Shown here piece by piece: positions 1-12,600 of a stretch of DNA of 28,231 nt. The stretch covers positions 1 to 28,231 of the forward strand of contig JAOXYB010039284.1 of assembly GCA_028565635.1 (NCBI GenBank). Reading direction: 5' to 3'. This stretch comes from Phoronis ovalis. Taxonomy: Eukaryota; Phoronida; Phoronidae. Below the pieces are notes generated by a model, which searched no databases, was not told the origin of the DNA, and worked only from the letters and a program-made list of their open reading frames with translations. Positions within the stretch are counted from its first letter, which is position 1. Each line of letters starts with the position of its first letter. Made by a program: the position numbers and the translations under genes.

Positions 1-13
1 ACCTATGAATCGT

Positions 14-287
14 CCAGGTAGCGCTTCGTCTTCGCGGCCATAGACTTTTTGTTACGTGCCCTCTCGGGAACAAACATGGCCGCCAGTCGGCCATATTGGA
101 AGTAATCGAGGTCAAAAGGACAAGCGACCTGCACTTTGACCTGTATTTACCCTGTTCCGAATATGAAACCGATCGGGTAAAAACTGAAGCTGTTATCACG
201 AGACAAAGAAAGTGTTACATACGACAACGACGCCTACACTACGACACTATGCCCATTCCACTATGGTGGATGGGCATAAAAAGTGGT
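14..287 (+). repeat. Dispersed repeat, copy 1, with terminal hairpin
   Basis: Aligns along about 230-270 bases with 1821-2047 (shared blocks include GGAAGTAATC, GGTCAAAA, GAATATGAAAC and AAAACTGAAGCTGTTAT). Its right end is a hairpin at 249-277 (ATGCCCATTCCAC / GTGGATGGGCAT, loop TATG) followed by an A-rich run. No protein similarity; probably a non-autonomous element such as a SINE or MITE. The 74-codon ORF across it is not conserved in copy 2. Confidence 0.7.
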
Positions 288-452
288 CCACACTTCAGTG
301 AATCATTAAGGTTGGCATAACACTAGAAACAACCCAAGCAGTATCTTTGGGAAACTACTAATATTAACCAACATGCTTATACCACTGTGAGGAGTATAGG
401 AGTTAAAAATTTACTGCTACATAACTAGCAGACTTCGTTAAAAAGCATATAC

Positions 453-656
453 TTGTCTTTTGGATTCCATGAATTCTAGTTGTAAGTTCTGTAACTCATT
501 ACTCAGTCTGTTAGCACGCCGACAGTGTTCTTGTGCAATACTTTCTAGTTCTTCAATTTCATTGGAGGAACGCAATTTTAACTCTTTTAATTCACGTTTT
601 TTTAAGTTGAGGTCTTGACGTAGTTGTTCACAAATCTCATGTAATTCTCTTGATTC
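453..656 (-). CDS. CNTRL: Centriolin exon 41, last exon in window
   Basis: Residues 2129-2196. IEELESIAQEHCRRANRLSN and LQNLQLEFMESKRQ match human IELVAQDNHERARRLMKELNQMQYEYTELKKQ in order. Donor CAA/GTATAT shows that the gene continues past the left edge. Confidence 0.94.
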
Positions 657-3600
657 CTTGCAAAAGAGGAACAGGTAAAAATTAAACAAGTGATGTATAT
701 TATTATTATTACTTTGTTTGAAAAATATGCACACTTTTAGACCAGTATTCTTAAAAAAAATGTAATCATATGATAAAAACACATCAGGAGAATAATCACT
801 GATACTGACATGAAACAAGTTAGACTTTTAAAAATTTCTTAAAAGTTTACTTATTTTTACAGATTTATAAAGTAAACTTTAAATTTTTAAATGTTAAATA
901 CGTTTTTTCCTGTTCTATTATAATTAAATGTTTACACATGAATCGTAAACATGAGCAGCATCATAAAAGAAGGATTCTTACTCTATCATATTGCTTCTGT
1001 ATAGCTTGTAGCTCTTCATCTCTACCTTGTATACTTCTCATCAATTCAGTCATCTTTCCATTATGGCTTTGTAACTGTAACTCTGAAATTTAAAATAAAT
1101 AATTTTGCCAGTGGCCTGTATATCCTACAACAAATAAATGTACACAGATGACGAAACCTCCAGATTAAAGCAGTAATAGATTTATGCAAAGATTGCAGTT
1201 CATATTTGCCAATCATGCCTGCAAGAATTGTTTTTCTTGCATGAAACATGAGATCAAAGGCTAGATCTATATTATATCCCAAATATACAAAAAAATTTAA
1301 TACCTAAATTTTGTAGTTTTGTCTCCAACTCTGATATTGTGTTTTCTGTGTGTTGCCTTCTATCCATATCCACCTGTAAAGATATTTTTCAGTAACCTAA
1401 TGTGTAATTACAACAGCACACAAAACATTGAAATTATTGTGCATGCCAATTAAGTACACCAAAGAATCTGGGATCATACTGCACACTAAACAATTTAATG
1501 AATTCTCCAATGTGACATGATTGATTTAACACTTTTTAAACAATTTCGTGCAGAGTGACAGAATGATCAGAATTATAACCCACTGCTATTGATGATGCAA
1601 AAACCTGTACATGTTAAATATTGTGTAAAATATAGCAAACTAGTCTGGAACGTCTACTTTGCCTTGAGATTATGAAGAACTTGTGTTGTTTGTTGAAGTT
1701 CCTCTCTCTTAGATGCCACATCTGCAGCAAGGTTTTCAAGTTCAACTTGAGAGTTTTGTAACAGCTACAACATAAAGCTTTGTCAAACGAAAAGGTTTAA
1801 TTTGAAAACAAGCATCAACACCAGACAATACACTCCTTTGTGCTATAGACATACCATTTTGGGAACAGACCATGTATTAGTTGGCCATGTTGGAAGTAAT
1901 CCCGGTCAAAATTACACCTAACCTGTAATTTTGATCTGTACTGAATATGAAACTGATGAGAAAAACTGAAGCTGTTATTGTGAGACAACAACGATGATGC
2001 AGAGGGTTTGACTATATGCCCATGCACTACACGTGATGGGCATTAAAAATATCTTTAGAATTATGGGGTAGAAAAATGTCACTATACACATATGTCTGAA
2101 GATAACTATAGCGAATTTGGACAAAACACTAAAAAATATGCATATCACATGACAATTAAACAGTCATCAGCTTTTTATACTTATTTTTGAATGAATAAAA
2201 TTTCAGAAGGTGGAATGAAATGGTATACGTAAAAAATGCTTACGGTCATTTTTATGCGACTTATAAAATACCCATGTAATTTATGTCATACTGTATTAAG
2301 CATATATGATACAATGACTGTGTGACAATGACAATCAATTCCATTTGTTCTCAGATAAGACTAACTAATTGCCATACCCTTGAGAGATGACTTTCTTCCT
2401 TTTCAGTTTCTTTCTTAACTTTGTGCAAATTCTAAAAATAATAATACACAAATGTTACATTACACTAAAGATAATTACTTAATCCACATTATTTGGGCAG
2501 ATGTCTCCATAGATTACATTTTAATTGAAAAACATCATTTCTTAAAAGCTATTAGCTGATAGCATAAAAAATCATTATGTCACCACAGCTTACAATTACA
2601 AAATTGTTATTTGATATCAAAAACCAAGTGACGTAGTGTCAAGTTACTTAATGAACTTTTGTACAATTCTGTAATATTACAATACAATTAGCATACATTT
2701 TCAAAAACATTTTCTTCCTTTTTACACAGCAGTAAAATACAGACAACCAGAAACCAAGCATCTCAATAAACAGAACTCTTACATGTGTCTGGTAGTAATA
2801 ACGAAGAATCGCACAAGTTCTCAAAAAGATGACAAACTGTCTTGATCAGAATAATCAGTCAATGTTGAAGTTGATGTCAAGATATAGTTTGATTCATACC
2901 TTTTATTTTGGAAATCAGCAAGTGTTAGAATCAAGGAAGACAAAGACTGTTATCCCCAAAGTTTTTTTATCAAACAACTAGATATCCGGACTAGATATAC
3001 AATTGATGAGTCAAAAGAGAGTATGAGAGGTAATTTTAACAGGAAAGAATTGACTAGCAATATACTTGCTTCTGACAGATAATTTGTTGATTTTTTTCTG
3101 AATGCACTAAATAAGATTATTCAAGAGCTGTTTGGAAGAAGCATAATTACATTTTACACTTTCATAGCAATTTGTAAAGACAGAACTCTTTTTACAAATA
3201 GCATGGTACAAGTAGACAAATAGAAATGAATGCCAGCGTGGAAACCTCTGTAAATACGACTGAAAACCATGAGAACATCGTACCAAATCATTCAGAATTT
3301 ACTATTGCAGGCTTTTTGTTACTTTCTGCAGTTATTGTTTCAGTAAATGGGAGTGTTATCATACTGTTCATTAAAAGCACAAGAGTACGACGGTCAGTAA
3401 ATATATTTATATTAAATCTATGCATAGCAGATTTACAGAATGGACTGGTGGCACTGCCAATAACAGCTTTTTTCCCACATGGATTTTTTGATCATTCTAG
3501 TCTATACAGAATACCAAGAGGAGCCTGTGTTTTTATTTCCAATTATCCAATCGCAGTTATGGGAGCAGCCATATTAAGTCTTGTTCTTGTGTCTGTTGAC

Positions 3601-6600
3601 AGATGTGTTGCTGTAACATTCCCTATGCGGTACAAGGAAATCATGACTAATCCTCGCTGTGCAGCTATTATTGTTGTTATTTGGATTGTATCCGTTCTAT
3701 TCACATTTTCAACATCTTTGGGATTACCTCCATTGACAGAAAATTATATTTACTATTGTGACGAGGCGTATTACTATGACACTTATTACTATTCCGTTTT
3801 CACTTTTGGCTTTATTTTTGCACCTCTTGTAACAATTATTACGATGTACTCAATCCTTTACCACATTGCTAAGAAGCATGCAAAGAGGATTGCACATTTA
3901 ACAATTATTCCAAGCAGAGAAAAGAAGAGAATATCACACTCAAAAGCAGCAAAAACTATGTTTTTTCTTAGTGCTACTTATTGTTGTGCTTGGCTGCCAT
4001 TTCTATCAGCCATCTTTCTTGTTTCTTTTTGTACAATTAATAAAAAATGTACATTAGATATTGACACAGCCAGGAAAATACTGGTTTCTACAGCATCCTT
4101 AGCATTTTTAGCTTCAGCTATCAATCCATGTATTTATGTGTTTAGAAACAAAGCCTTAAGAGAGGAGATACAATGCTGCAAAGTGCAAACCAATCGGAAT
4201 CGAGTTGCATCTTATGTAGTGTCAAGCCAAGAGCATACTGTGTGACATACACTGTGCTACATAGACAGTCAGTGGATGTATTATAACTTTGTTTTTATCT
4301 TGTCATATTTATTTCAAATCAATTAATATTTCAACATGGAGCTACACTATATGTTGAGTCACATAAAATACTCAGTCTGAACTAGCAATAAATCTTGAAA
4401 ATTTGCACTTAACTTAATTTATAATAGATCAGTCAAACAGTCACTAAACATTTTATAGACCCGGGAGGGGTGGGGGCACTTACATATATGATGAATATGT
4501 CTACATGAGTCACTTTCTTACCAATTATAGGCTTTTTTACAATTTCATTTAAAGATAGCATTTCTGGAGGGGGTTCCAAGAGAAAACCTTAGAAATGAGT
4601 TTTTTTGTGACAGAAACCCTGAAAATGCATGCTAGATATTTTGGTTTTGGGCTGCACACCCCCATCTAAAAATATGGTCAGTATCCCCCCCTAGGGTAGC
4701 ACATAAGCTATACACTTAAATTCATCTTTGTTTTAGCGCTATCACAAAAATTTGTTTATACATTATACGATGAACTGTTAGCTTATGTCATGTATGTACT
4801 TGTTTATAGATTTTAATTATGCATGTGTCAGCATGCTAAAATATAAGCCGTGGCACATATAATATGTAAGTGCTGACACTATTCACTGAAAATTATTGCT
4901 CAAATTTAAACAATAAGGAAGTCTACTTAATAATGATTTTGTAAAATTAAAAAGGAAGAAGAAAAATTGGTTAATTTATCACGTCTTATGGTACTTACCT
5001 GATCATACATTGACTCTATATGGAAAATATTTTAAGAGTAATAAACCTTCAGTACTGATTAATAGTTTGGGAAAAACAGATTAAACATCGGTATTCATGT
5101 TTCTTGGTTGAAAGTATCAAATTTTTTTCTATAGGATGAACGAATGAACTAAAACATGTTTACACATATTCGTGAATGTTATACACTACTTTGCATATTT
5201 TAATTAAAATCATTCTGGAAGCCATACATTAAAGCAAATTATTAATTTTTTTTGAGATTTGAGGTATTTTAATATAATGTTGTTAACAAATGTTCAACGC
5301 CGATATGCTATTTTCCACTGAATTATTAAAAAAATGTTATTTTCAACAAAGAGTACTAAATTGATTTTATAATAAACAGTTGATTCAATATGCAAAATTA
5401 TTCCTAACAGTTGTTGGCAACATTGCCTAGTATTTACTTTAAATCTTGGAAAAACAACAATATTTAATTTACTAAAAGCTCAATATCAATTAAAATTATT
5501 CAAAATAGTGAATAACATTACATGAAAACTTAATTATACTGCAATTGATATATTTTTGTTTATTCATTAGCATTTACCATATAGAAAACATACTTCTAGA
5601 AAAGATAGTTGAAACCTGATTTTCATGATTTTTTTTTTAAACACGGATATAGCACTTATTTTGTAGTATAATTAGCAGCTGAAGGTATTGTCATATGAGA
5701 TACGCCAACTTAAAATTCAAATGGAGGAATTTAATACTAAGCATTAAATACTGTCCTTACAAAATAAACCTGAACAAGTTTATGCAGATTTTCACTTTAT
5801 GTATGTATAACCGTGAAAGCATTTTGGTGTTTTCTTTGTTTTAATGTACACGGTGAGTCACTTAGAAGTAAAAACTTTTTAGTACTTTTACATTCTCGTA
5901 GGTTGCCATTGTAGGGTAGGGTTAGGATTACGTCATATCAGGTGGATATAATTTCTAAAAATTAAGCAGGATAACGGGCAAGTGCAATTATTTGTAAAGT
6001 GACAACAAAGAAATGTCTTGATGTAAACTCTATTAACCCACCTTTTTACTAACAGCAGCCTCAGCATGATATTGTTCAACTTCTTGAACTAAAATTTTCA
6101 GATCCTCCTGTTTTTGTATCTGCTTCTTATGACATTCTTCACAAATTTGTTGACTTTCCAAAATTTCATCTCTGAGTCTTTTCAAATTTGCATTTAAATC
6201 ATTGCACTGACTTGTTGCTAACTCAAGCTTCTAAAAAATAAAAATAAATCAAAAATGCACCAGAATTTAAATTCCAGGATCTGGGTAAAAACAGTTTGAC
6301 AACTGTGGAAAAATGTTAAATTTTCAGATCGACGACCCACCTTCAAGGTCATTCTAAAATACCACCTAGTAGATTATAAGACATGCCCATGTATATCTCA
6401 TGAATCCACCTTTAAATTGTTCAGAAGACGCTTGGCTGTCAGCTATAAACGCAACATGGAATATTGCTTTCTCCATGAGATGTCACTAGCATTTGGCATG
6501 TTTTGCAAGACAGTGTATTAAGACCTGCATGCAAGATGGTGGAATAACTAGCAAAAAGTGGTTCATTGCAAGACAGAAAACTAAATGTCAGATTTTGGGT

Positions 6601-9600
6601 ATAGAATAGAGCAATGCCTACTGGATAGTTTTACTGATAATCCTTCTTTAGCATACTTCCGTGCCTTACAGGACCATTGTACAATGATTTTAGCATGTAT
6701 TTTTATTCACCTGCTGCATATGTTTGTACTGATCTTCTGTGTCGGTCAGTGATCTTGTAAATTTCTTCAATTCCGTTTTCTTTTCTAGAAAAGATATATA
6801 ATCATTTGTCATTGTAACTTAAAACCTAGTACTTAATTAGTGCACTATTGCAAAAATGTTTTCTAAATGTTTCAACACAAAGCCTTTAAAAAGCATTAAC
6901 TTACACCACAATAACAGCATAGGAAAATTCAAATGGTTACGACTTTTATCCACTTTAATACTGCGGTTTCCTTTCTTTCACGGGGAGTTAACTTTACTAT
7001 TCGGACAGTTCTTTATGATTGCCTAAAAACATGCCATCCTACTTTGAAATTTTCAAAGAATGAGAAACAGAAAAATATGAAAGCTTAGAAATCACACCTT
7101 TTATTTCCTCTGTTAGGTCCGAGGTGTCATTCTCTCTATCTTCCAAGTCCTGTTTTACATTTTCTAGATCTTGTTTTGTGTGTTTAATTTCAATGTCAAG
7201 ATCATCTAACTCATTTCTCTTCACCACAATTGAATCTCCAGTCTCGAAAAGTTGTCTGTAAAATAGCACAAGATAACATCAAGTAACACTGATATTGTAT
7301 CATACAAAAATAATCCTAGGTGCATGACAACAACTATCACTGAAAAGTTTGAACTTAAAGGTGTCGAGGCAATTTTTGTTCTTGCTGTTGTATCAATTTT
7401 TCATCGTCATATTAACTAGTGGTCTCATTGTTTAGATCTAAAATATTACTTTTCTTACAAGTGGTATCAGCTCTGTTAAAACAAATGGACTTTATTATGG
7501 CAAGACATTTACTCAGATTTGCTCTTCCATAATGTGATAGTAATTGTCGAGTTGTACAAACAATGTATTTGTATGAATTTTATTTACGAATTAACAAGTT
7601 GTTGAGTTGGTCTTAAGATTCAACTATTCATTTGTATCATAGCTTTTTTGACCTTAAAAGGTTACCATAATTCATTTGTATAGCTTTTTTGACCTTAAAT
7701 GATCATAGTGACCATAATTCGAAATGCAACTTTTATCTTTCTGTTACCGTTTCAATTGCAGAGTCTTATTTTCAATGTCTTTACAGTTATCATCCAATAG
7801 CTGTCTTTCCCTAGAAATAGAAGTAATCTGGTCTTCTAAGTCTTCTTTCACTTTTGTGGCCTTTTCTAGGGATTGCTTTTCTCTGGCCATCAGATCTCGA
7901 ATTTGTGCTACTTCTGCAGACTTTTTGTCAACATCTTTCTGAAGAATTTGCAACTCGGGCTTCTCCTAAAATCAAATAGTTCAAAACACTTTAGCATTAA
8001 TACAAGCTACAAACAAATCTTGACTTTTCTGTATGACACAGTTCTGCTACATCATCTTCCAGCATAACTTCATAATAAGTGTCTAAATATGAGGACAGAA
8101 AAGAAGCAGTAAGAACAAACATTAAATAATAAAACTAAAAAAAATTTAAAAAGTTGCCTAAATTTGTAATGGATTGTACAAATGCTTTACAAGCAAAACA
8201 AATAAGTACTAACCTCCCTCAATTCAGCTTGTACTTTCTCCAACTCTCTGACCTTTTGTAGATGCAGATCTTTAACAGTCTCAAGTTCTGATTTTTCTAT
8301 ATTTTGCATCTCAAGTACTTTTTTAAGGTCAGCGCGTTGTTTATTTACAGCTGCTATCATGTCATCGTGTACATCTTTTTCTAATGCAATGTCCTCTTTA
8401 ATGTTCTGAAGCGCCATGTGGCTGGCTCGCATAGAAGCTTTTAGTTGTTCTTCCTCATCTTTAAGCCTTGAGAGGTGATCTTCTTTATCCTGCAAAAGGG
8501 AATAGCCACTTTAACAACTTAAATACATAAATTCAAGTTGAATAGCTAAAACTTTGTAAGTTAGTATTATTTTATATTTGTAAAGATATTTCTGGACACA
8601 TAGGAATTTGTAAATTATTTTAATTTCACAAAATGAAACAAAGTTAAACATAAAATGCTTGCGAATACAAGATGAAATATTTCCTTCAACCAATACAAAT
8701 ATATGGTGCAACCTATGTAAATGCTTGCATCTATTGCCCATACAGGTTGATTAGAAACATGTACTGGTTCTGTTACAAATACAATAATATTGATATTAAT
8801 AAAAAAAATTATAAAATTACGTGAATCATTATGATGTTTTGGTGTCATGATGATACTTTAAAAAGATAATATACTTGTCTATGTACAAGCCTAGATATCA
8901 ATTGGTCAAATGGCCAAAACTAACACTAACTAGAAATTAACAAGTACTTAAAAATACTAGAGTTAAGACATTTGGTACAAAATAAGTGCATGCAAGTGGA
9001 AACACACATGCTTCAAAATAATTCTAACTCTAAAAAGCACGCAACAGGTTTAAACAACTTTAGGGTTACTAGTTCAAATTGACCATTTTCATCTGTTGGA
9101 GATTTCTTTCAAGCTAAGCTGCTATTAAACATATTATGTACAAAGTAATCACAAGTAGATTATTTTTATTATTTGTTATTGTTTGACATAAAGTTTAGTC
9201 AACACAATTTAGACACCACAATCACATCATAATTACATAATTTTTATAAATTAATATATAATTATTATTGCTTTCATATTATAATAAATTACATAAAACT
9301 AAGTTAAGCTCACATACTTTTACCCTTTATGTTATAAATAAGCATTTCTATCACGACAGCAAGCATAGCATCAAGATTTATTTCAGAGTAGTGCACAGCA
9401 GCAGAAGTTTGCAGTTACCTAGTATACTAAGGCATGTGCCTGAGAGAGCATCTGAATACACCACTAACCTCATATAGATTTGCAATGCAGACCATGATTG
9501 TAATAAAAACGGACAGTTACTTTAAAAATTGAAAGCCATTCTTTGACATGACTTGTGTTTCATAACCGCATATGTCAAAAGAAAAAGTGACCATGATTTT

Positions 9601-12600
9601 ACAGTTTTCATTCCATCACAACTTTGCTCTCTAGTCATGCATTGTGTGTTTCTTTTGGTTGTAACATCACACTGAATCATATAAAAAAGCAGCTGGGAAA
9701 TATTACTTTGCAAGATTACTCAGAACTACATTTTTAACTGCCAGCAATGTCCTACAGCACACATTTTACTCTTAATAGTATATTAAAGTGCATGAAGGGT
9801 CAACCAAACAGGCAATGCAAGACATGAAAACAAAGTTGTGTTCAAACACAAAATGTTATAATTACTTTGGGCAGTGTTGTATCCAGAGTTTATAAACTAC
9901 CTACTAGTGCCATAACCAACACTACCTTAATTTGGTCATGCAAAGATTCTGCATTTTCCTTGGCATGTTTTACAAGTTCGTTTAACTCTGTTTTCCGCTG
10001 ATTAAGCGTGTCCTCACAAAGGTGTAGTTCTGTGTTAATTTGCCCAAGATTTTTATCATGCCTCTCAAGTTCAGCTTTAGCTTTGTGAATCTGAGGGAAC
10101 AAAGATTGTGGAGTGGAAAGTTTGATATAATATGCAAAGAAAGCATATGTTGCAATGAAACCTCAGATAAACAAGCTTTAAATCATAATTTGATAGAATA
10201 GGATAAAACATTGGATAGGATTTATTACATTTACAATACACCAAGCAGTTTCTCTTATTTCATACCTACCAACCGACAGCACATTTGTTACAAATGAAAA
10301 TTATTTAGATTTCTTGAAATAAAAAGGAATTAAGCATACAAAATAAGAACATTAATAGTAGAGAAATTGTAAGCATGAAAGACTTAATAAAGTGCAGAAT
10401 GCAATCTTATCACACAAATCATCCTGATTTAATCATGATGACTTGTACATTTTATGAATAAACATAGCAAAAAAAAATATTAAACTCATGCAATAATAAT
10501 CATGAAACCCCAAGTATGCAGCATATCATATATTCAGGTATTCTAATGCATTCCGATTCCAGTGCAACATGCAGTATGCATTGAAATACATGGTGACAAA
10601 ATCTTTTTTTCGCAGATATTAAGAATATGTTACAGTGATGATTAAGTCATCAAACTTACATGTTGTTGTGGTATTTCTACAAAGGCAATATCACTTCAGA
10701 CAGGAACATAAAGAAATAAATAACAAAACTTACAATAAATATTTTTAAATGGTTAAAACTGTTAATTTAAAAATTTGAAATTTAAATTAATTTAAAAATA
10801 TATTCTTTATCCTGAAAACTTTTGAGATTATTCTGATAGGTAAGCTTATTTGCATCTTAGGCATTCCTAACATTTAAATAAAGAAAAGAGTCAGAATATA
10901 AAATGGTTCTATTGATCCTCTTACTTGATCTTCATATCTAGTAATGTCTATTCTGCGATCTTCCAGCAGCTGTTCATTATGAGCCAAATCCTCTTTTGTA
11001 GCAGCATCCTCTTGCTCCAGGGTTTTATGTCGAGCCTCCATCACAGCAAGAAGTTTGCTGCTTTTTTTAACTTTGGCATCCAAGTTTCTAAACTCTACAT
11101 CTCTGGTTATGATTATCTAAGTATTAAAAAAGCACATAATGTAAAACAGCTTCTTAATTTCACTTTAAGAGAAAATCAATAATACTCACTGGCTCAATAT
11201 TATTACATAAAGTTTTAAATATTTATCTACATAATTATAACTACTTATAAACTACTGTAAACAGTTTGTGCTTATTTATTATTTAGATAACAACAGTCAC
11301 TATAAACAGATGTGTGTGCCCAACAAAGTTATATACACATATACCTTATTTATTTCTTTTACTGTCATTTCCAGTTGGTTTCTTTGCCGTTCCAATTTTT
11401 TCACCTGACCCTTGAGTTCATCAAGTTCTTCCTGTGCATGCAGTAAGTATATACCTGCCTCTTCTGCTCGACCCTCCAGGTCTTGCGTTTCTTGAACTGT
11501 ACTGTTGTAACCTTGCTGTGCTGAATCAAATTTCTTCACTGTATCATGAGCCTGAAACACAAACAGCAGACAAGCTTAAAACAGGTAAATCCAAATAAAA
11601 GTTATCTATTAGCTGATGAATTTCAAACAGGTATGTACAAATGGCATAGGAACCAAGAACAAACATAACTCTAAAACATTAGTCTACCATTTTTTTTATA
11701 CCTAAAGATTTGATCAACAGCAAACATGATAGTGATACCTGTTTTCTGGCTTCAGCTAAATCTTGCTCACATTCTTCTAAAAGTCCATCAGCAGTTTTCA
11801 GTTCAGCACGTCTCTTCATCAAAGTTTCTTCCAGACATGCAATTTCATCCTGAAGGTAGGCACGACGATCATCGTGTCGTTCTCTATCGTAACCATCATT
11901 ATAATCTGATTCTGAATCAGACAGGGTATCTCTAAAAATGGAAGTGGCAAAGCTAATTAAAAATGTTTAGAATAAGTATTTACAACAAATAATTAATTAA
12001 TTAGGAAAAAACAGTATCCCCACTCCGGAGTCTCACAGTATAGACCCGTAGGTTGTGTCATGATGAGCGGTATTTAACTTTCATTTTTTTCTTCTGCTAC
12101 CCAGGATAATTGTCAGGAGGAGAAATTAACTAAAAGTGATGTAATATGTAGAGGACTGCTACACCTATGTATTTCTTAAGTAATATACATGTACCTTTCC
12201 CTGTGTTTCCTTTTCTGTTTCTTTGTCTCTTCTTTATGATGTTTTTTCAACTCTTCAAGTTCTTGGCTTGCTACTTTGTGACTATTACTTAACTCCACAC
12301 CAATTGCTTGTAATTTCTTCAAATTTAGTGTCTGCTGCTCAACAGCAAGGTCAAGGCTCTCCAATTCTTTCTTACGACCCTAAAAGTAGTTTTAAATAAT
12401 AGTCAACGGTGACATACCGGCCGCTACATACTATATATAAACAAAATGTAGTAATACCTTAAATTTACCTACCTTTCCTGAAATTTGAAAGATTTACCTG
12501 TAAATTTTGTTTTAATGCTGTTATTCCTTTTTGGTCAGATTTGGATTCTCTCTGTTGTTTCAGAAACAATAATCTTTCTTCCTTGTATCGACTACATTTC

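Noticed and set aside
96-320. 74-codon plus-strand ORF at the left end
   Set aside because: It lies across dispersed repeat copy 1, and the matching frame is broken in copy 2; no protein features.
1656-1658. Canonical GT donor AAA/GTAGAC for exon 38
   Set aside because: It would place exon 39 in a frame lacking heptads and ending in a stop; the GC donor keeps the frame.
5912-5930. Telomere-like GGGTAGGGTTAGG
   Set aside because: Only about two imperfect units; chance match.
11726-11935. Plus-strand ORF opposite exon 28
   Set aside because: Shadow of the centriolin exon; the minus strand matches human centriolin. The same applies to plus-strand ORFs over exons 3, 26, 30 and 33.
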